Below, piece by piece: positions 26,394-37,090 of a stretch of 64,000 nt of DNA. The translations under genes and the position numbers were made by a program. The DNA lies in contig WMCF01000015.1 in NCBI GenBank assembly GCA_009792885.1, positions 16,494,813-16,558,812 of the forward strand, in the 5' to 3' direction. The stretch is from Eremophila alpestris peregrina (lineage: Eukaryota > Chordata > Aves > Passeriformes > Alaudidae). The first letter of the stretch is position 1. Each line of letters opens with the position of its first letter. The notes beneath the pieces are model-generated. The model had not been told where the DNA came from. It was given only the letters and a program-made list of their open reading frames with translations, and did not search any database.

Positions 26394-26474
26394 TCAAGCA
26401 CTCAGGTATTTTGCATGGTGTTTGATGTGGTCATTAATAAATGAAGCAATGAAAAAATAGCTGTGATCATAACC
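26394..26474 (-). CDS. ESD: ESD last coding exon
   Basis: There are 26 codons plus TGA: GYDHSYFFIASFINDHIKHH, then AKYLSA. The acceptor is TCCTAG, in phase 0. It carries the catalytic histidine (residue 260), so any transcript skipping this exon would encode an inactive enzyme. The 3'UTR follows down to about 26245. Confidence 0.96.
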   Translation of the reverse strand, partial: GYDHSYFFIASFINDHIKHHAKYLSA

Positions 26475-29400
26475 CTAGGAAAGAACAACAATAAAGAAAT
26501 CAGCAGAGAACACACAGCTTATCCTAAAGCAATCATGCTAAGCTCTCTCAAAGGAAATGTAATGACTCCCCTGGTTTTATCCATTTCAAGAAATACCTGG
26601 AATATATATATAAATGGCAAGGGGTGTGAAACAGGCTAAGCATAGATGAGCACTAGGAAGCTAAACAAACAGAAACTGTCCCTTAACGTGCCCGGATGTG
26701 GGCCTGTAAGCTAGAGAGGGTCAGCTGCAGTGAGATGCAATCTGAGAGCACAGCTTTCCTCACAGGCACAGTCCTTCAGGTAAAACACAGAGGGGGATAA
26801 GAAGAACACAGGCCAGGTCTCAGTTACTGCTCCATCACTGTGCTGAAGTGTCACCCCCTGGCCCACGCCCCTTCATCAGCACTAACTCTAGCTTTAGGTG
26901 CAAGGCTTATGATAAACCAGAGAGGACAACCCTTCACTCTGCACAACTGGGCTCCTCACTGGGTCTGGGTGGAAGTTGCCAGTGGCTGACAAAGACTCCA
27001 ATGCCCTCAGGTTCTGGGTCACTGCACTACAGGTAAGAGCAATCCTTTCACCTGGGTCTTTACATGAACCTCGGATGTCAAACTAAATCACCAAGTTTTA
27101 TGGTAAACACGAAACCCACAGCACAGGTAAGGGATGCAGCAGAAGGCCGTGTGTCACTCTGGCTGTACAGTGACTGTGATACTCATTAAAAATGATTAAT
27201 GCAGTGTCTTCAGCCGAGCACCGGCAGCCCGAGTCCTGGTGCAGGGAGGTATCAGCCCGTCCAAGCTGGAGGCACGACGGCACCTAGTGGTGAGGCGCAG
27301 CTGAACCGGGCCGGGGATCCACTCCTTCGGTGGCCCGTGCGAGGGCAAAGTGCCACTTGTCACCCTCCTCCTCAAGTGGCCAGGGACAGACCCACAGCGA
27401 GAGCATGCCTGCCCCCTTACAGACCCTCTCTTGGTCTGCTGCACAGAACCAGAAATCACAAGCCAAGGACCGCAGAAGCAACTTGCCTGCTGCAGTCTGA
27501 AGACGACTGGGACTTTCCTCTCAGTGCAGGCAGCAATGAAGTTATCAGGCAGTAACTGGCCTGCAGACAGGAACTGGTCATCTTTGCCTTGGTCAATCAG
27601 GATGTCGAGGCGAGGGCCCGAGTAGGACTTCACCAGCTGTGTGGCATCATATGCCTGCAGAAATAACAAGAGAAATGACATTCAGTAGCCTTTGTTCAAC
27701 TGGTTTCAGTTTGTTGACTGCAGGAAAAGAATGGCACAGAGAGAGTCCTGAGTAGTGTTCATCAGGAGGCCAAGTTGCACTTTGGAAGAACAAAAAACCA
27801 GGGAAATTCCAGGCAACTGAAAAGTAATACCCATTGCTTTAAAAAGGGCAATTACCTAGCTCATGCATTTGCCAAGTTGGCAGTTTGACCAAACAGCACA
27901 TCCAGCCCAGGGCTGAATTCCTACAGAATGGAGGAACAGCTGTATAGTCATACTAATATAGTCAGTACTAACTGACACCCTTGTGCAGAAACTAGATCCT
28001 GCTGAAGAAACTTGGTGTCTTGGTGTAATTATTCTGGCAGTTAAAAGTCAAAACACCAGTGTAACACACCTATGCTCATGGGAAGGCATTTAACCTGAAA
28101 GTTACCAGGATCATTTGACCAAGAAAATTTGGTTTGACTGAGAAACGAAAATTAAAAACTCTAAACATGCATGTATCGAATTGTGATTATTATGGGGAAT
28201 ATGTTACCCATGGGGCTGTGTGCTTATTACATACTCAAAATAAATAACTCCTTTTAAAAGACAGCAAAGTGTTTAAGGCTGTGGAGAAGACCAATCACCA
28301 GTGACAGCAAAATCCAAAGTCCTACACCAAGGCATCAGAGCCATCCTTCCAGGATGCCACCAGATCCAGAAATGACACTACAACGGAAATGGGAGCTTGG
28401 GCTCAGCCCAGCACTATGGCCATGGTATAAATTATCCTGAACATATTTACATGGCAATTTAAGCTAAAACAGAGAGATCAGAGGTTGTATATCTGTGCCA
28501 AAGGCAGATCTAAGTCTGTTCCTGATGATTGCTGTTGATCTATTGGACTGGGTTTGCCAAAGTGCTCCAAAACAAGTCAAGGGGACAGAAAATAGGTTTT
28601 TGGGCAGTTGTTTTGTTTCATTTCACAACAAATCCATTCCATTAAGTCTAAGCAAGTTTAACTGGCAGTCTCTAAGTACACAAACTACTCTATTAACAAT
28701 TAGAAAAGCAGAGGACACTCTCCAATCCTGTAAAGTTTTAATCAGACCTGGAAGTCTTCCTAAACATACTTTAATCCAATTTACAAGGGAATGAACTGCA
28801 GCTTATGCTTATTTACAAGGAAATCTGAGTAGATGGTCAAAACAACCCCTTCTAACTTAATTACAGAAATAGAGTGCAATGCTGAAGTTGAGATTTAAAA
28901 TACTGAAGGGCTTCCCAAATAATGCAGCAACTATGCAGACAAACATTTTTGTATCTTAGCCATTCATAAACAGCTACTGATAGCTCAAAATTAAGGCCCT
29001 GGAGCTAAAATTTAACTTTGTCTAGTTTAATGCTGCTCTGCAGGATACCAATTTCCAAATATCCAATGGGCTTCTCTTGGAGGCCTCCCACAGGCTGCTC
29101 CTGCAAGATGTCATGGGCTCATCAGTCTGAACAGTTTGCAGCAGTCTCTCTCTTCAGGCTGCTACAGAAATACACTGCTCATAATTGTTCTCAGCCCAGA
29201 CTTCTAAATCTTCATAAAACTGAGAGGAATGTAGCTGATTTGATGAGAGACCTGTATCTCATTACATTTTCATAACACCACAAGGCAACAGCAAGTCACT
29301 CCTGCCAGAAACAAACCATGCTTTTCTGTGCTTAGGGGTGTAGTAAAACAACAGTGCCAGCTCATGGGCACTCCAGAGTTTCTTCCCAGGCTCCTGCTGT

Positions 29401-32400
29401 GATGTATTTACAGATCACTCATTCATCTGTCATTAAACAACTGTGGCTGCAACACCTACCTCCCATTTGCTTGCATCTGGTCCCAGATATCCACCAAGGG
29501 CTTTCTTCCCCCACTGACACTGAATTGGGTTGCAGATAGGAGCAAAGGCTGACACAGACTGTTCAAAAAGACAGCAGCAAAAAAATCAAAACTATGTAAC
29601 TGCAGCAAAGGAAACTGTTTATACATTTAATGTCCTCAATGAACTCAGTATTATTAAAACTCACTCAGTTTTCTTCCATCACATCTACAGAACTCTATAG
29701 AGGCATTAGTATACCTCATGTAAGCTGTACTTCATCTTACTTTGTACTTCCCAGGATTCTTCAGAGCAAGAATAAGAGCTCCATGACCTCCCATGGAATG
29801 CCCAAAAATAGACATCCGTTCAGGGTCAGTTGGAAAATTGGCATTTATTAGTTTGGGCAGCTGTAAAAGAAACAAAAGCACAATAAAAATGTTAAAGCAA
29901 CTTGAGTAGGTTTAAGGAAAAAAAAGCACACAACTAACCAACTTTTAATGCCACTGATACCAAAGGCAAATCTCTGGTTTTATCCTGACATTTGTGATCG
30001 TGGCCTGAAAGCAACTTGAAGGGGAATGTGACATCAAATGGAAACAGTTGAGCCGATAGTCAGTAACTCAAAGTATCTCTACAGAAATATCCCACAACCT
30101 TGTAACACAAGACGTGGGGATTTCCTACGACTGAGCCACACCCCTTGATCACCCAGCAGCAAAGTTACCTCATCCTTTATGTAGGAATACATCCTGTAGT
30201 TTGTTTTCCAAGGATCTTCAGTGGCATCCACATAAAAACCAGCACCAGTGCCAAAATCCCAGCTTTCATCTTCTCCTTCAATATTGCAGCCACCTAGCAT
30301 GAAAAATCTGTCCTTTACTACATGTTCAGAATTGGAGATACACATGCAAATCAGACTTGGGACACAAGTTTCTCAATCACATCTCTACCCCTCCAACTGT
30401 AAGACAATTCAGATTTTAATTCATCAGTACAACGTTTCCAAGTGTTATTTCAACACTTTTAAAATGACACATAATGCCTGCAGATATATCCAATCCCTAA
30501 ATAGTGTCAGTATCTCTTAATAAATAAATATAGAATTTACATGTCTCCTAAATTATTTCTGTCAAGCTTTGTCCAATTTACCAAGGAACTTAACAAAAAA
30601 GTTGGCACTTGTTAATTGGTGCTACCAACTCATTTCAGTCATTAGACCTCATCCTATCAAGTACAGGAAACTGTGTGAGAAACAGAAAATTTCCTTTTCC
30701 CCAGAATGACAGGACCATGTATCACCAAATGGTGTGTCCAAGCCAATTTATGTGCTTTAAATAATGCCTGCTACACCTCTCCTTTTAAGATTCTCCTGAA
30801 GAATAATTCACTGTTCCTATAATTTCACCAAGTCTATACCTCTACCTCTTCTGCAATTCATTTCATTGCTCCTACCTATAATTTCCATGAAACTGAAATA
30901 ATTTCTTCTTTGAATAACTACAGGATTGTATCCTCTATTCCAAGGCTACACTTTCCAACTAAATTTGCAGATGTGTTCTTGAGAGTCAGTACATCCCATC
31001 CAGTCCTCCCTTTGATTAGTCTGTGATTTACCAGCCTGGTTTGCAGAACAGAATGTAATATTTCAAGGTATATCTGACAGGAATGTTTTGGAGAAAGGGA
31101 GGCCACTATTTCCTAGTTTCTGCAATCCAAAATTACATGGGCTTTTACACTGTCAGATTGCACTGCAAACCCTTGTGTAACTCAACAGTCCCTCACAATT
31201 TGTGCAGAGATGGCTGCCAAAGTGTGAAATCAGATTTGTACAAGGATCAAAGTTGACTTTGCTCCAGGGACATGCCCTTGAACACTGAGTGATTCTGTAA
31301 CTTAACAGTTCAGCAATCACAGGGACTGGGGTGCTTGAACAACGTGTTGGATGTAAAAAGTCTGTCTTCAGTACCTTGGAGATGGACAAGAACTCAAAGT
31401 CCTGCCAGGCAATGAAGGTATAATGCTCATTATGCGAAAAAAACTTTCAGGGAGTCTTGAAAAAAAAGAAATTTGAAAAGGAATCTGCATAATACTGCTC
31501 ACTATACCTGTCTGGAAAAACAAACCCCCTCAAAGTAGGAAAAGTAAAGTCTATCCAGGCCTGACAGAGGGTCTGTAATGACAAGTATTTAATGATTTTA
31601 TGCAGACTTTTTCCCCATCCAGATAAAGCTCCTGAATTCTGGAAGGTAATTCTCATGCACTACACTATTAAAATGCATATGTAAGCATTTTTAATACCTC
31701 TCAGCTCATGATTCTATTTGAATTGCTTTTCACTTGTCTCTCCAGACAGCTCAAACACACTTAAGAACATCTGGGGTCTCTGAGCTAAAATTTAAGAGTA
31801 TATAATATGAAGCTCATACCAAAACTCATTTAAATAGTAGAGCAATCCTAATCAGTTATTAGGCTAAAAGGCAAGAGAGATGCTCCCACAACTTAAAAGA
31901 AAATGGGGAAAGCAATGACTGCAAAGGCAGTTTTACACAGACACCATCACAAACAAGTTCCAGTACAACTACCCAATATGAATAATGCAAAGGTTAGTTG
32001 CCCATCTCTAGCTTGCAGCAAATAGCAACAACAAAGTGTGAAATTCCTTCATTCACAAGTTTTGCTCTTCTGTCCCTCTTCTTCATTAGAAACATGTACT
32101 TACATTCTTTGACCTGACACAACTTCAAAACCTAGACGTAAAAAATACTTTATGGAAAGAAGATTGCTTTTTTTCCATATTGCCTGCAGTCAGATGTAAC
32201 CCACTAAAGCTTGGGAAATATTAGAAGGCTGACACCTTTGTTTACAGCACTCATGAGACTGGCAGAATCCAACAAATACGAAACATCAAACAGTGAATCC
32301 CCAGTATTTCCAATAACTGCAGATCCACCTTTTCAGATTTCCCCTACCATAAGCTCAGCCTTATACAAATAACAGCACATCATTTAAAAATTCCATTCAT

Positions 32401-35400
32401 CAGTAGTCTGTAGTAGCTGCAGGGGAGAAGGGTGTCTAGTTTGCTTTTTAAGTATTGTAATCCTCTGAAGGCATGTATTTAATCTGCTTTAGAAGACAGA
32501 ACACAATTAAGAGCAAGCACTGCATCTTTGTGTGGCAACAGAGTTCTGCAGCTTTTATAGGGTCTCTGCAAAGCACACAAAATGTCAGCAAGAATTCTAA
32601 TAACAGGCATTTCTTGTTTCACTTTTCTTCCCTCTGTGCTGAACTCTAGAGCCCCTTTGTTCTAGTTTTAGTGCACAACAAGAAGAGTTTCAAATGTCAA
32701 ACCCTCACTACCCCGTTATTAAGAACACATACAATGTCATCTAGTGAACAGTTCAAGATGCAGAGGTGAGGCCAAATTCTGACTCAGGTGGGCAACACCC
32801 TTTTCAGCACCCTGCAGCACCCCATTCTCTGAGGACAGAGAGCACTTCAGTGCAGTGACTGTCACCATGTCTCTGGTGGAACTTACGTGGGCTGGTGTCT
32901 GGTGCCACCACAATGAGGCCGTGCTCAGCCGCCGCTTGCTGAAATCCAGCTTTGGTTATAAAATTCTGCTCTGTGCAGGTCAGCCCTAGGGACATAAAAC
33001 ACCCTTGGTCACCCACTGCTCATGGCATACTGGTTTCAAAACCCTTTTTGACAGAAAAACAAGGATTCCTATCTCCATAAGCATGGAAAACGTTTTCATT
33101 AGGCTCAACAATACCTGACAATCCACAGAGACGCAATTGCACTGTCCCATGCAGTCACACCAACAGTGACCAAAACCAGATCCACTGCACCCTGCATCCC
33201 CTGGAGCACCCACTCATGCAGAGCCTTCAAGTGCTGTGCATTTGAACCCACTGACCACAGGCATTTGCTCAGGCTGGTAACATCTGACACCAAATCCTGC
33301 AACTACATTTTGCTTTGTACTGTCATCTCAGCTGTTTGCATTACAGAACCACACATGAGATCTGACAAATTCTATATAATTTAGACAGCAAAAAGGGCCC
33401 ATAAGCACCCTGGCTCCAAAACCCACAGCAATACATGCCTTTTGTACAGCAGCAGATCCAAATAAAGTGCAATTACAAACAAATTACATTTCACACCAAT
33501 ATTTCAATTTTTCTTCACTATGCAATTTGAAAGGAGTTAATGATTCTAGTTTTCTCTGAGGACAAGTTGCCAGTAACCTAATTTGACTGATATGTTGCCC
33601 AAGACAATACAGTTCACATTCAATAAAATAAATGTGCTGCATGGCTTAGAGCTCTTCAGACAATTTTGATGTTCCTAACTTCAAGTATAAACATCTTTAC
33701 CCAGTCCACTGTCAGGACACAAATCAGACTCACCAGCTATTTTGTGAAATTAATATATACAAGGAGCACAAGTCTCCACACTAACAGTCTGGTCTCTAAC
33801 TTTCTAAACACAAGTCTCAATAAAGCAACTCTTTGAATTACAGGACAGAGTTTCTGGTTTTTATTTTGAATAAAAGGAAAAAAAAAAGGATTTACTTAAT
33901 GAATTTTTGATGAGACAACTTCACTCCTGCTGCACAAGCATTTCAGCCCCTGGCCCTTTCTGATCCCACAGGTTTACTTCACACTAGACATTGTTTGTGC
34001 TAAGGCAGCTGACAGCACCTCTCTTTTCAAGTTCACCAGTTGCTTCCTGCAGAGTTGTACTTGGAATAAGGTAGAGTCCACAGGACAGATGTGCTGGCTT
34101 CCATGGGCTCTTCTCACATCCCTACTCTGTTAGCTGAAGCAGTTTTAAAAAGAAAGGAAAACAGGTGTCCCAATGGGAAGGCCTTACAGGAGAACCTTTA
34201 TATGCACACTTTGGAACAAAACATATGAACATTCTAGAACAAAAGGGTAGAACACTTTGAAACACTGAGCATTTTAGAACACAATCTGGTAGGCCATCCC
34301 CAAGCTGCACCCTGATTTAACACAGTACACTCAAACTACGTGTGCCTTCCAGAAGAGGAGTTTCTGCAGAATCCAAGATTTGCCACTGCAGTACCTCTGT
34401 ATGAAGTTTTCAGTAACTGTAGTGCAGTAGCTTAAAAGTGTTTAAGACTGTATTTTTTAAGTTACTAAAACTCATGTTCCTTACCTGAGAGCCAATACAG
34501 CACAGGGCACTTCCCAGTTTCTGCTTTTGGAGGCAAGTAGATTCCAAATTTCATTTTGCATTTTAGCTCTGCACTGTATTAATAAAATATTTCTTATTAT
34601 CACCACTACTTAATGAACAAGGTCACTAACATTAAAAAAAGGAATCAGTGGATCAGTGCATTGCATTCAAAGGGAGATCTGGTCAGTGAATTGTAACAAC
34701 TAAGTTAAAGGAAGGGAAAATCAATTTTTAAACTCAGCCTTAGACTCTAGATTTGGCAACAGCTAACCTTTTAACCTTGTTGTGAATATACTTAAAACCA
34801 AGACTTACAAATAAGCCACATTTTCACAGTGCTGCTAATTGAGAACAAATTGAAAATCAAATTTTGAATCACAGCAATATTTAGCTTGAGCTTTGGCTAT
34901 CAGATTGCAAAGTAATTTTTACTGAAGAACACATCCACATGACTTGTGCAACGTAAAATGCACAGCATGTGCCAGAAAGGGAGGTTTTCAATCCACAAAG
35001 TCTACAGACAAATTTGTTGCTCAATTAATACCAAAGACTAAAACTATCAATAAACACAACTGAAGACTTTATTTGGATTCATTTTTTCAAAAGCTCGGTT
35101 TTTTGTACATCTTCATCAAACAAGAATCTATTCACTGAGTCACTGCTCACAGCACTTTTCCAGAGTGCACAGAAGTAAGACATCCAGTAGTGAGTGGAAC
35201 TTTGCACACACAGTGGTTCTCTGAGCTGCAAACAGGACAACCCAAAGTAATGAAGCTTCATTTTCAAAGGTAAAAATACTAGCTTCCCTCCTCAGCTCTG
35301 CAGCTCTAGGTATACTAGATTATGTTAAACATTAACACAGAACTTCAAGAGTACAGCCAAAGCAGCAGTAGACATTACACCTGACTGAAATACGGATATA

Positions 35401-35566
35401 TCAGTGAGAGCATGCTGTTTCCCTGCGGACTGAAAGCACTGACAGCAATGGATTCACTGCCCCAAGCTAAACATCTTGGTTGCTTTAGTGGTGTTTACCT
35501 GTCATGTTCAAACACCTTCTGGAAACCTTCAAAGCATTTGTTGCTGGAAACCTGTTTCAGTGCCAT
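26394..35566 (-). CDS. ESD: ESD, S-formylglutathione hydrolase (esterase D), complete coding sequence in eight exons
   Basis: The coding exons in transcript order are 35566-35499, 34573-34485, 32985-32887, 30293-30169, 29860-29741, 29558-29460, 27654-27487 and 26474-26394. They join in frame to 282 residues, exactly the length of human ESD. The enzyme is a cytosolic alpha/beta-hydrolase that hydrolyses S-formylglutathione to glutathione and formate, the last step of glutathione-dependent formaldehyde detoxification. It also has general carboxylesterase activity. The catalytic triad is intact: Ser149 in GHSMGG, Asp226 in GKDDQF and His260 in GYDHSYFF. The oxyanion/thiol region GLTCTEQNF is at 53-61. 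There is no signal peptide or membrane segment. All introns are GT-AG except the last, which has a GC donor. A noncoding first exon lies in the CpG island upstream. Identity is very secure. Confidence 0.97.
26478..27486 (-). other. ESD: ESD last intron, GC-AG type, with CpG-rich 5' part
   Basis: This intron of about 1 kb starts with GCAAGT (27486-27481) instead of GTxxxx and ends in TAG. Its first 290 bases are rich in G+C and CpG, and they stay open in the ESD reading frame to a stop at 27196-27198. An AT-richer stretch follows. No repeat was recognised. Confidence 0.8.
27487..27654 (-). CDS. ESD: ESD exon with catalytic aspartate
   Basis: There are 56 codons in phase 0, from AYDATQLVKSYSGPRLDILI through DQGKDDQFLSAGQLLPDNFI to FRLQQ. 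Asp226 of the triad is in GKDDQF. The acceptor is TTTCTGCAG. The donor is CAG|GCAAGT, a noncanonical GC site but in the best known context for that class. There is no GT at a position that would keep the frame. Confidence 0.96.
27655..29459 (-). other. ESD: ESD intron
   Basis: This 1.8 kb GT-AG intron holds no repeat or exon that I recognise. Short open frames on the plus strand (for example 28495-28794 and 29018-29275) have no domain or splice support. Confidence 0.7.
29460..29558 (-). CDS. ESD: ESD exon
   Basis: There are 33 codons in phase 0: SVSAFAPICNPIQCQWGKKA, then LGGYLGPDASKWE. The acceptor is TTGAACAG and the donor is GTAGGT. The block SAFAPICNP is conserved in S-formylglutathione hydrolases. 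The next intron upstream is only about 180 bases long. Confidence 0.95.
29741..29860 (-). CDS. ESD: ESD exon with the nucleophile serine
   Basis: There are 40 codons in phase 0: LPKLINANFPTDPERMSIFG, then HSMGGHGALILALKNPGKYK. The nucleophile elbow G-H-S-M-G places the active serine at residue 149. The acceptor is TTTTACAG and the donor is GTAAGA. Confidence 0.97.
30169..30293 (-). CDS. ESD: ESD exon
   Basis: 125 bases. The first two complete an Arg codon split by the preceding intron, then 41 codons read GCNIEGEDESWDFGTGAGFY, VDATEDPWKTNYRMYSYIKD, E. The acceptor is ATGCTAG and the donor is GTAACT. The block SWDFGTGAGFYVDAT is a hallmark of the family. Confidence 0.96.
30294..32886 (-). other. 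ESD: ESD intron
   Basis: This 2.6 kb GT-AG intron, with donor GTAAGT next to the upstream exon, contains no recognisable repeat or gene. Confidence 0.7.
32887..32985 (-). CDS. ESD: ESD exon
   Basis: 99 bases: two bases completing a Gly codon, 32 codons and the first base of an Arg codon. It reads LTCTEQNFITKAGFQQAAAE, then HGLIVVAPDTSP. The acceptor is GTCCCTAG and the donor is GTAAGT. GLTCTEQNF and VVAPDTSPR are conserved S-formylglutathione hydrolase motifs near the active site. Confidence 0.96.
32988..34484 (-). other. ESD: ESD intron
   Basis: This 1.5 kb GT-AG intron has no repeat that I can name. Around 34195-34285 the trinucleotide phrase GAACA recurs irregularly, but I see no ordered repeat unit. 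Confidence 0.6.
34485..34573 (-). CDS. ESD: ESD exon
   Basis: 89 bases: one base completing Ser23, 29 codons (AELKCKMKFGIYLPPKAETG, KCPVLYWLS) and one base of the next Gly codon. The acceptor is TTAATACAG and the donor is GTAAGG. MKFGIYLPP and PVLYWLSG match the first strands of the esterase D fold. Confidence 0.95.
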
Positions 35567-35574
35567 GATTTTAA
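35499..35574 (-). CDS. ESD: ESD first coding exon with start codon
   Basis: The acceptor is TTTTCCCCCAG. Eight noncoding bases follow, then ATG at 35566. The protein begins MALKQVSSNKCFEGFQKVFE and ends HD plus two bases of Ser23; the donor is GTAAAC. This start gives exactly the family length of 282 and matches the MALKQ N-terminus of mammalian ESD. The eight-base leader means nearly the whole 5'UTR is in the upstream noncoding exon. Confidence 0.95.
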
Positions 35575-36271
35575 CTGGGGGAAAATACAAAAAAACACAG
35601 AGAAAATTAAATTTGAAATTAAAACAATCCTTGTCTTAGACTTTTTGAGAACAGAAGAGTTGAATACAACTTGTAGTACCTTTGCTTAATGTTATTGTTT
35701 CTCAGAAGAACTTCCTGCACGCACTTTCTGATCTTTCATTCACTCTCTATTGGGACAGGGGAGGCTGAACTCTTGGGAGCAGAACGGGCAAAGCCTACCT
35801 GCTTTCCTACAGACCCACATATCTCCAGCAACATTTACCTCAGCACTAACTGTGGCTTGCTCTTTGGCTACCAAACAAGCATTCCCACGTGCTGTGGTTA
35901 GCCTGGAGCTGCTGGTGCCAGACTGTTATCTCCACAATTACCAGGCAGGAGAAAAACTTGTCCCACCTTTCCTTCTCTTGTGTGTGACAGTATCCAGCCA
36001 CCAACTACCACAATACAGTCTTATTCTCATTTTTGATGGAAGTTAATTACCACGTTCTAAGAGTCTCTGGGACAGCAGGAACAGAGGAGCAGAAGGCTTA
36101 TTTCCACGGCAAACAGTACGAAAAATATAAGCAGTCATGGGAGTTTTAGAAGAGCTAGTAGTGCAAGTGTGCTAAGGAAACTCGGGAAGGCTGACACCGA
36201 AGTGGACACTGTCAGCCTGCACAGGGGCAGTAAGGCCAAGCAGGCAGCTGAAAGGTGAACAGACTGCAGGG

Positions 36272-36545
36272 TCACAGAATCACAGAACATTCTGAGTCGG
36301 AAGGGACACCCAAGGATCAACAAGTCCAACTCCTGGCCCTGCACAGGACTATTCCCAAGCGTCTGAGAGCGTTTTAGAAATGCCTCTTGAGCTCTGTCAG
36401 GTTGGTGCTGTGACCACTGCCCTGGGGCGCCTGTTCCAGCGCCCAACCACCCTCTGGGTGAAGAACCTTTTCCCGATACCCAGCCTTAACCTCCCCTGAC
36501 ACAACTTCTGGCCGTTCCCTCGGGTCCTGTCACCGGCACGCAAGG
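36272..36545 (-). repeat. CR1 LINE 3'-end fragment, minus strand
   Basis: On the minus strand the sequence follows the avian CR1 3' region: GTGACAGGACCCGAGGGAAC, then a 'TTCTTCACCCAGAGGGTGG' block, 'CTGGAACAGGCGCCCCAGGG', and a terminal direct repeat of the ATTCTGTGA type (plus strand TCACAGAATCACAGAAC). It is 5' truncated but better preserved than the other CR1 pieces here, so it is younger. It sits in ESD intron 1, about 120-420 bases from the CpG island donors. Confidence 0.85.
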
Positions 36546-36599
36546 AAATCCTGAGGGCAACCCAGTAACAAACCTCAAAACGAGAACGTTCCACCGCTC

Positions 36600-37090
36600 A
36601 CACCTGCGCGCTCCTACGGGGCACTGGGCAAGCAGAAGCCCGCACCCCGGGGAGCCCTCGGGTACTCACGGCTGTGTCCCACCGCCCCCGCGGGGCTGGG
36701 GCCGAGGCCTTACCGCCATGGCACGGCAGCGCCGCGCCGGGGCAGCAGCAGCAGCAGCAGCAGCAGCCAGGCCCCGCCGCGGCCCGGGACGCCCCTTTGC
36801 CCGGCTGCCCGCCGCGCTCTCCTGCACCTCCATTTCCACCCTCCTGCTCTCGCAGGCGGCGATCCCTCCCCTGCGGCCGGGCCTGCACGGCCCAGCCGCT
36901 GCCGCCTGCCCCGCTCCCGGCCCAGCCCATTCCGTTCCCGCTGCCGATCGCGCTGCCATTCCCGCTGCTTACCGCGGCGGAGCAGCGGGAAGGGGCGGCC
37001 CCTGTGCGGAGGCGGCTCCTCCTCCCGGCCCGGGGCCGGCCCGCACCGCCCCCGCCCGCCATGGCCCGCCTCAGCCTCCGCCGCTGAGGG
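36600..37090 (-). promoter_or_regulatory. ESD: CpG island with ESD promoter and noncoding first exon
   Basis: About 490 bases very rich in G+C and CpG, in contrast to the AT-rich surroundings, positioned about 1 kb upstream of the first coding exon of ESD. No TATA box was seen, as is typical of housekeeping promoters. Three consensus minus-strand donors lie in the island: GTAAGC 36972-36967, GTAAGG 36713-36708 and GTGAGT 36669-36664. Each could end a noncoding first exon and splice to 35574. The start site is probably near the 37,060-37,090 edge or is spread across the island. No gene on the plus strand was recognised, so bidirectional use is unproven. Confidence 0.75.
36743..36766 (+). repeat. 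(CAG)8 trinucleotide repeat
   Basis: Eight uninterrupted CAG units on the plus strand (CTG on the ESD sense strand) lie inside the CpG island. If the first exon ends at 36973 they are intronic; with the two more distal donors they would be in the 5'UTR. Confidence 0.9.

Noticed and set aside
34195..34285. Irregularly repeated GAACA phrases in an ESD intron
   Set aside because: Spacing and flanks are not constant, so no repeat unit can be defined.
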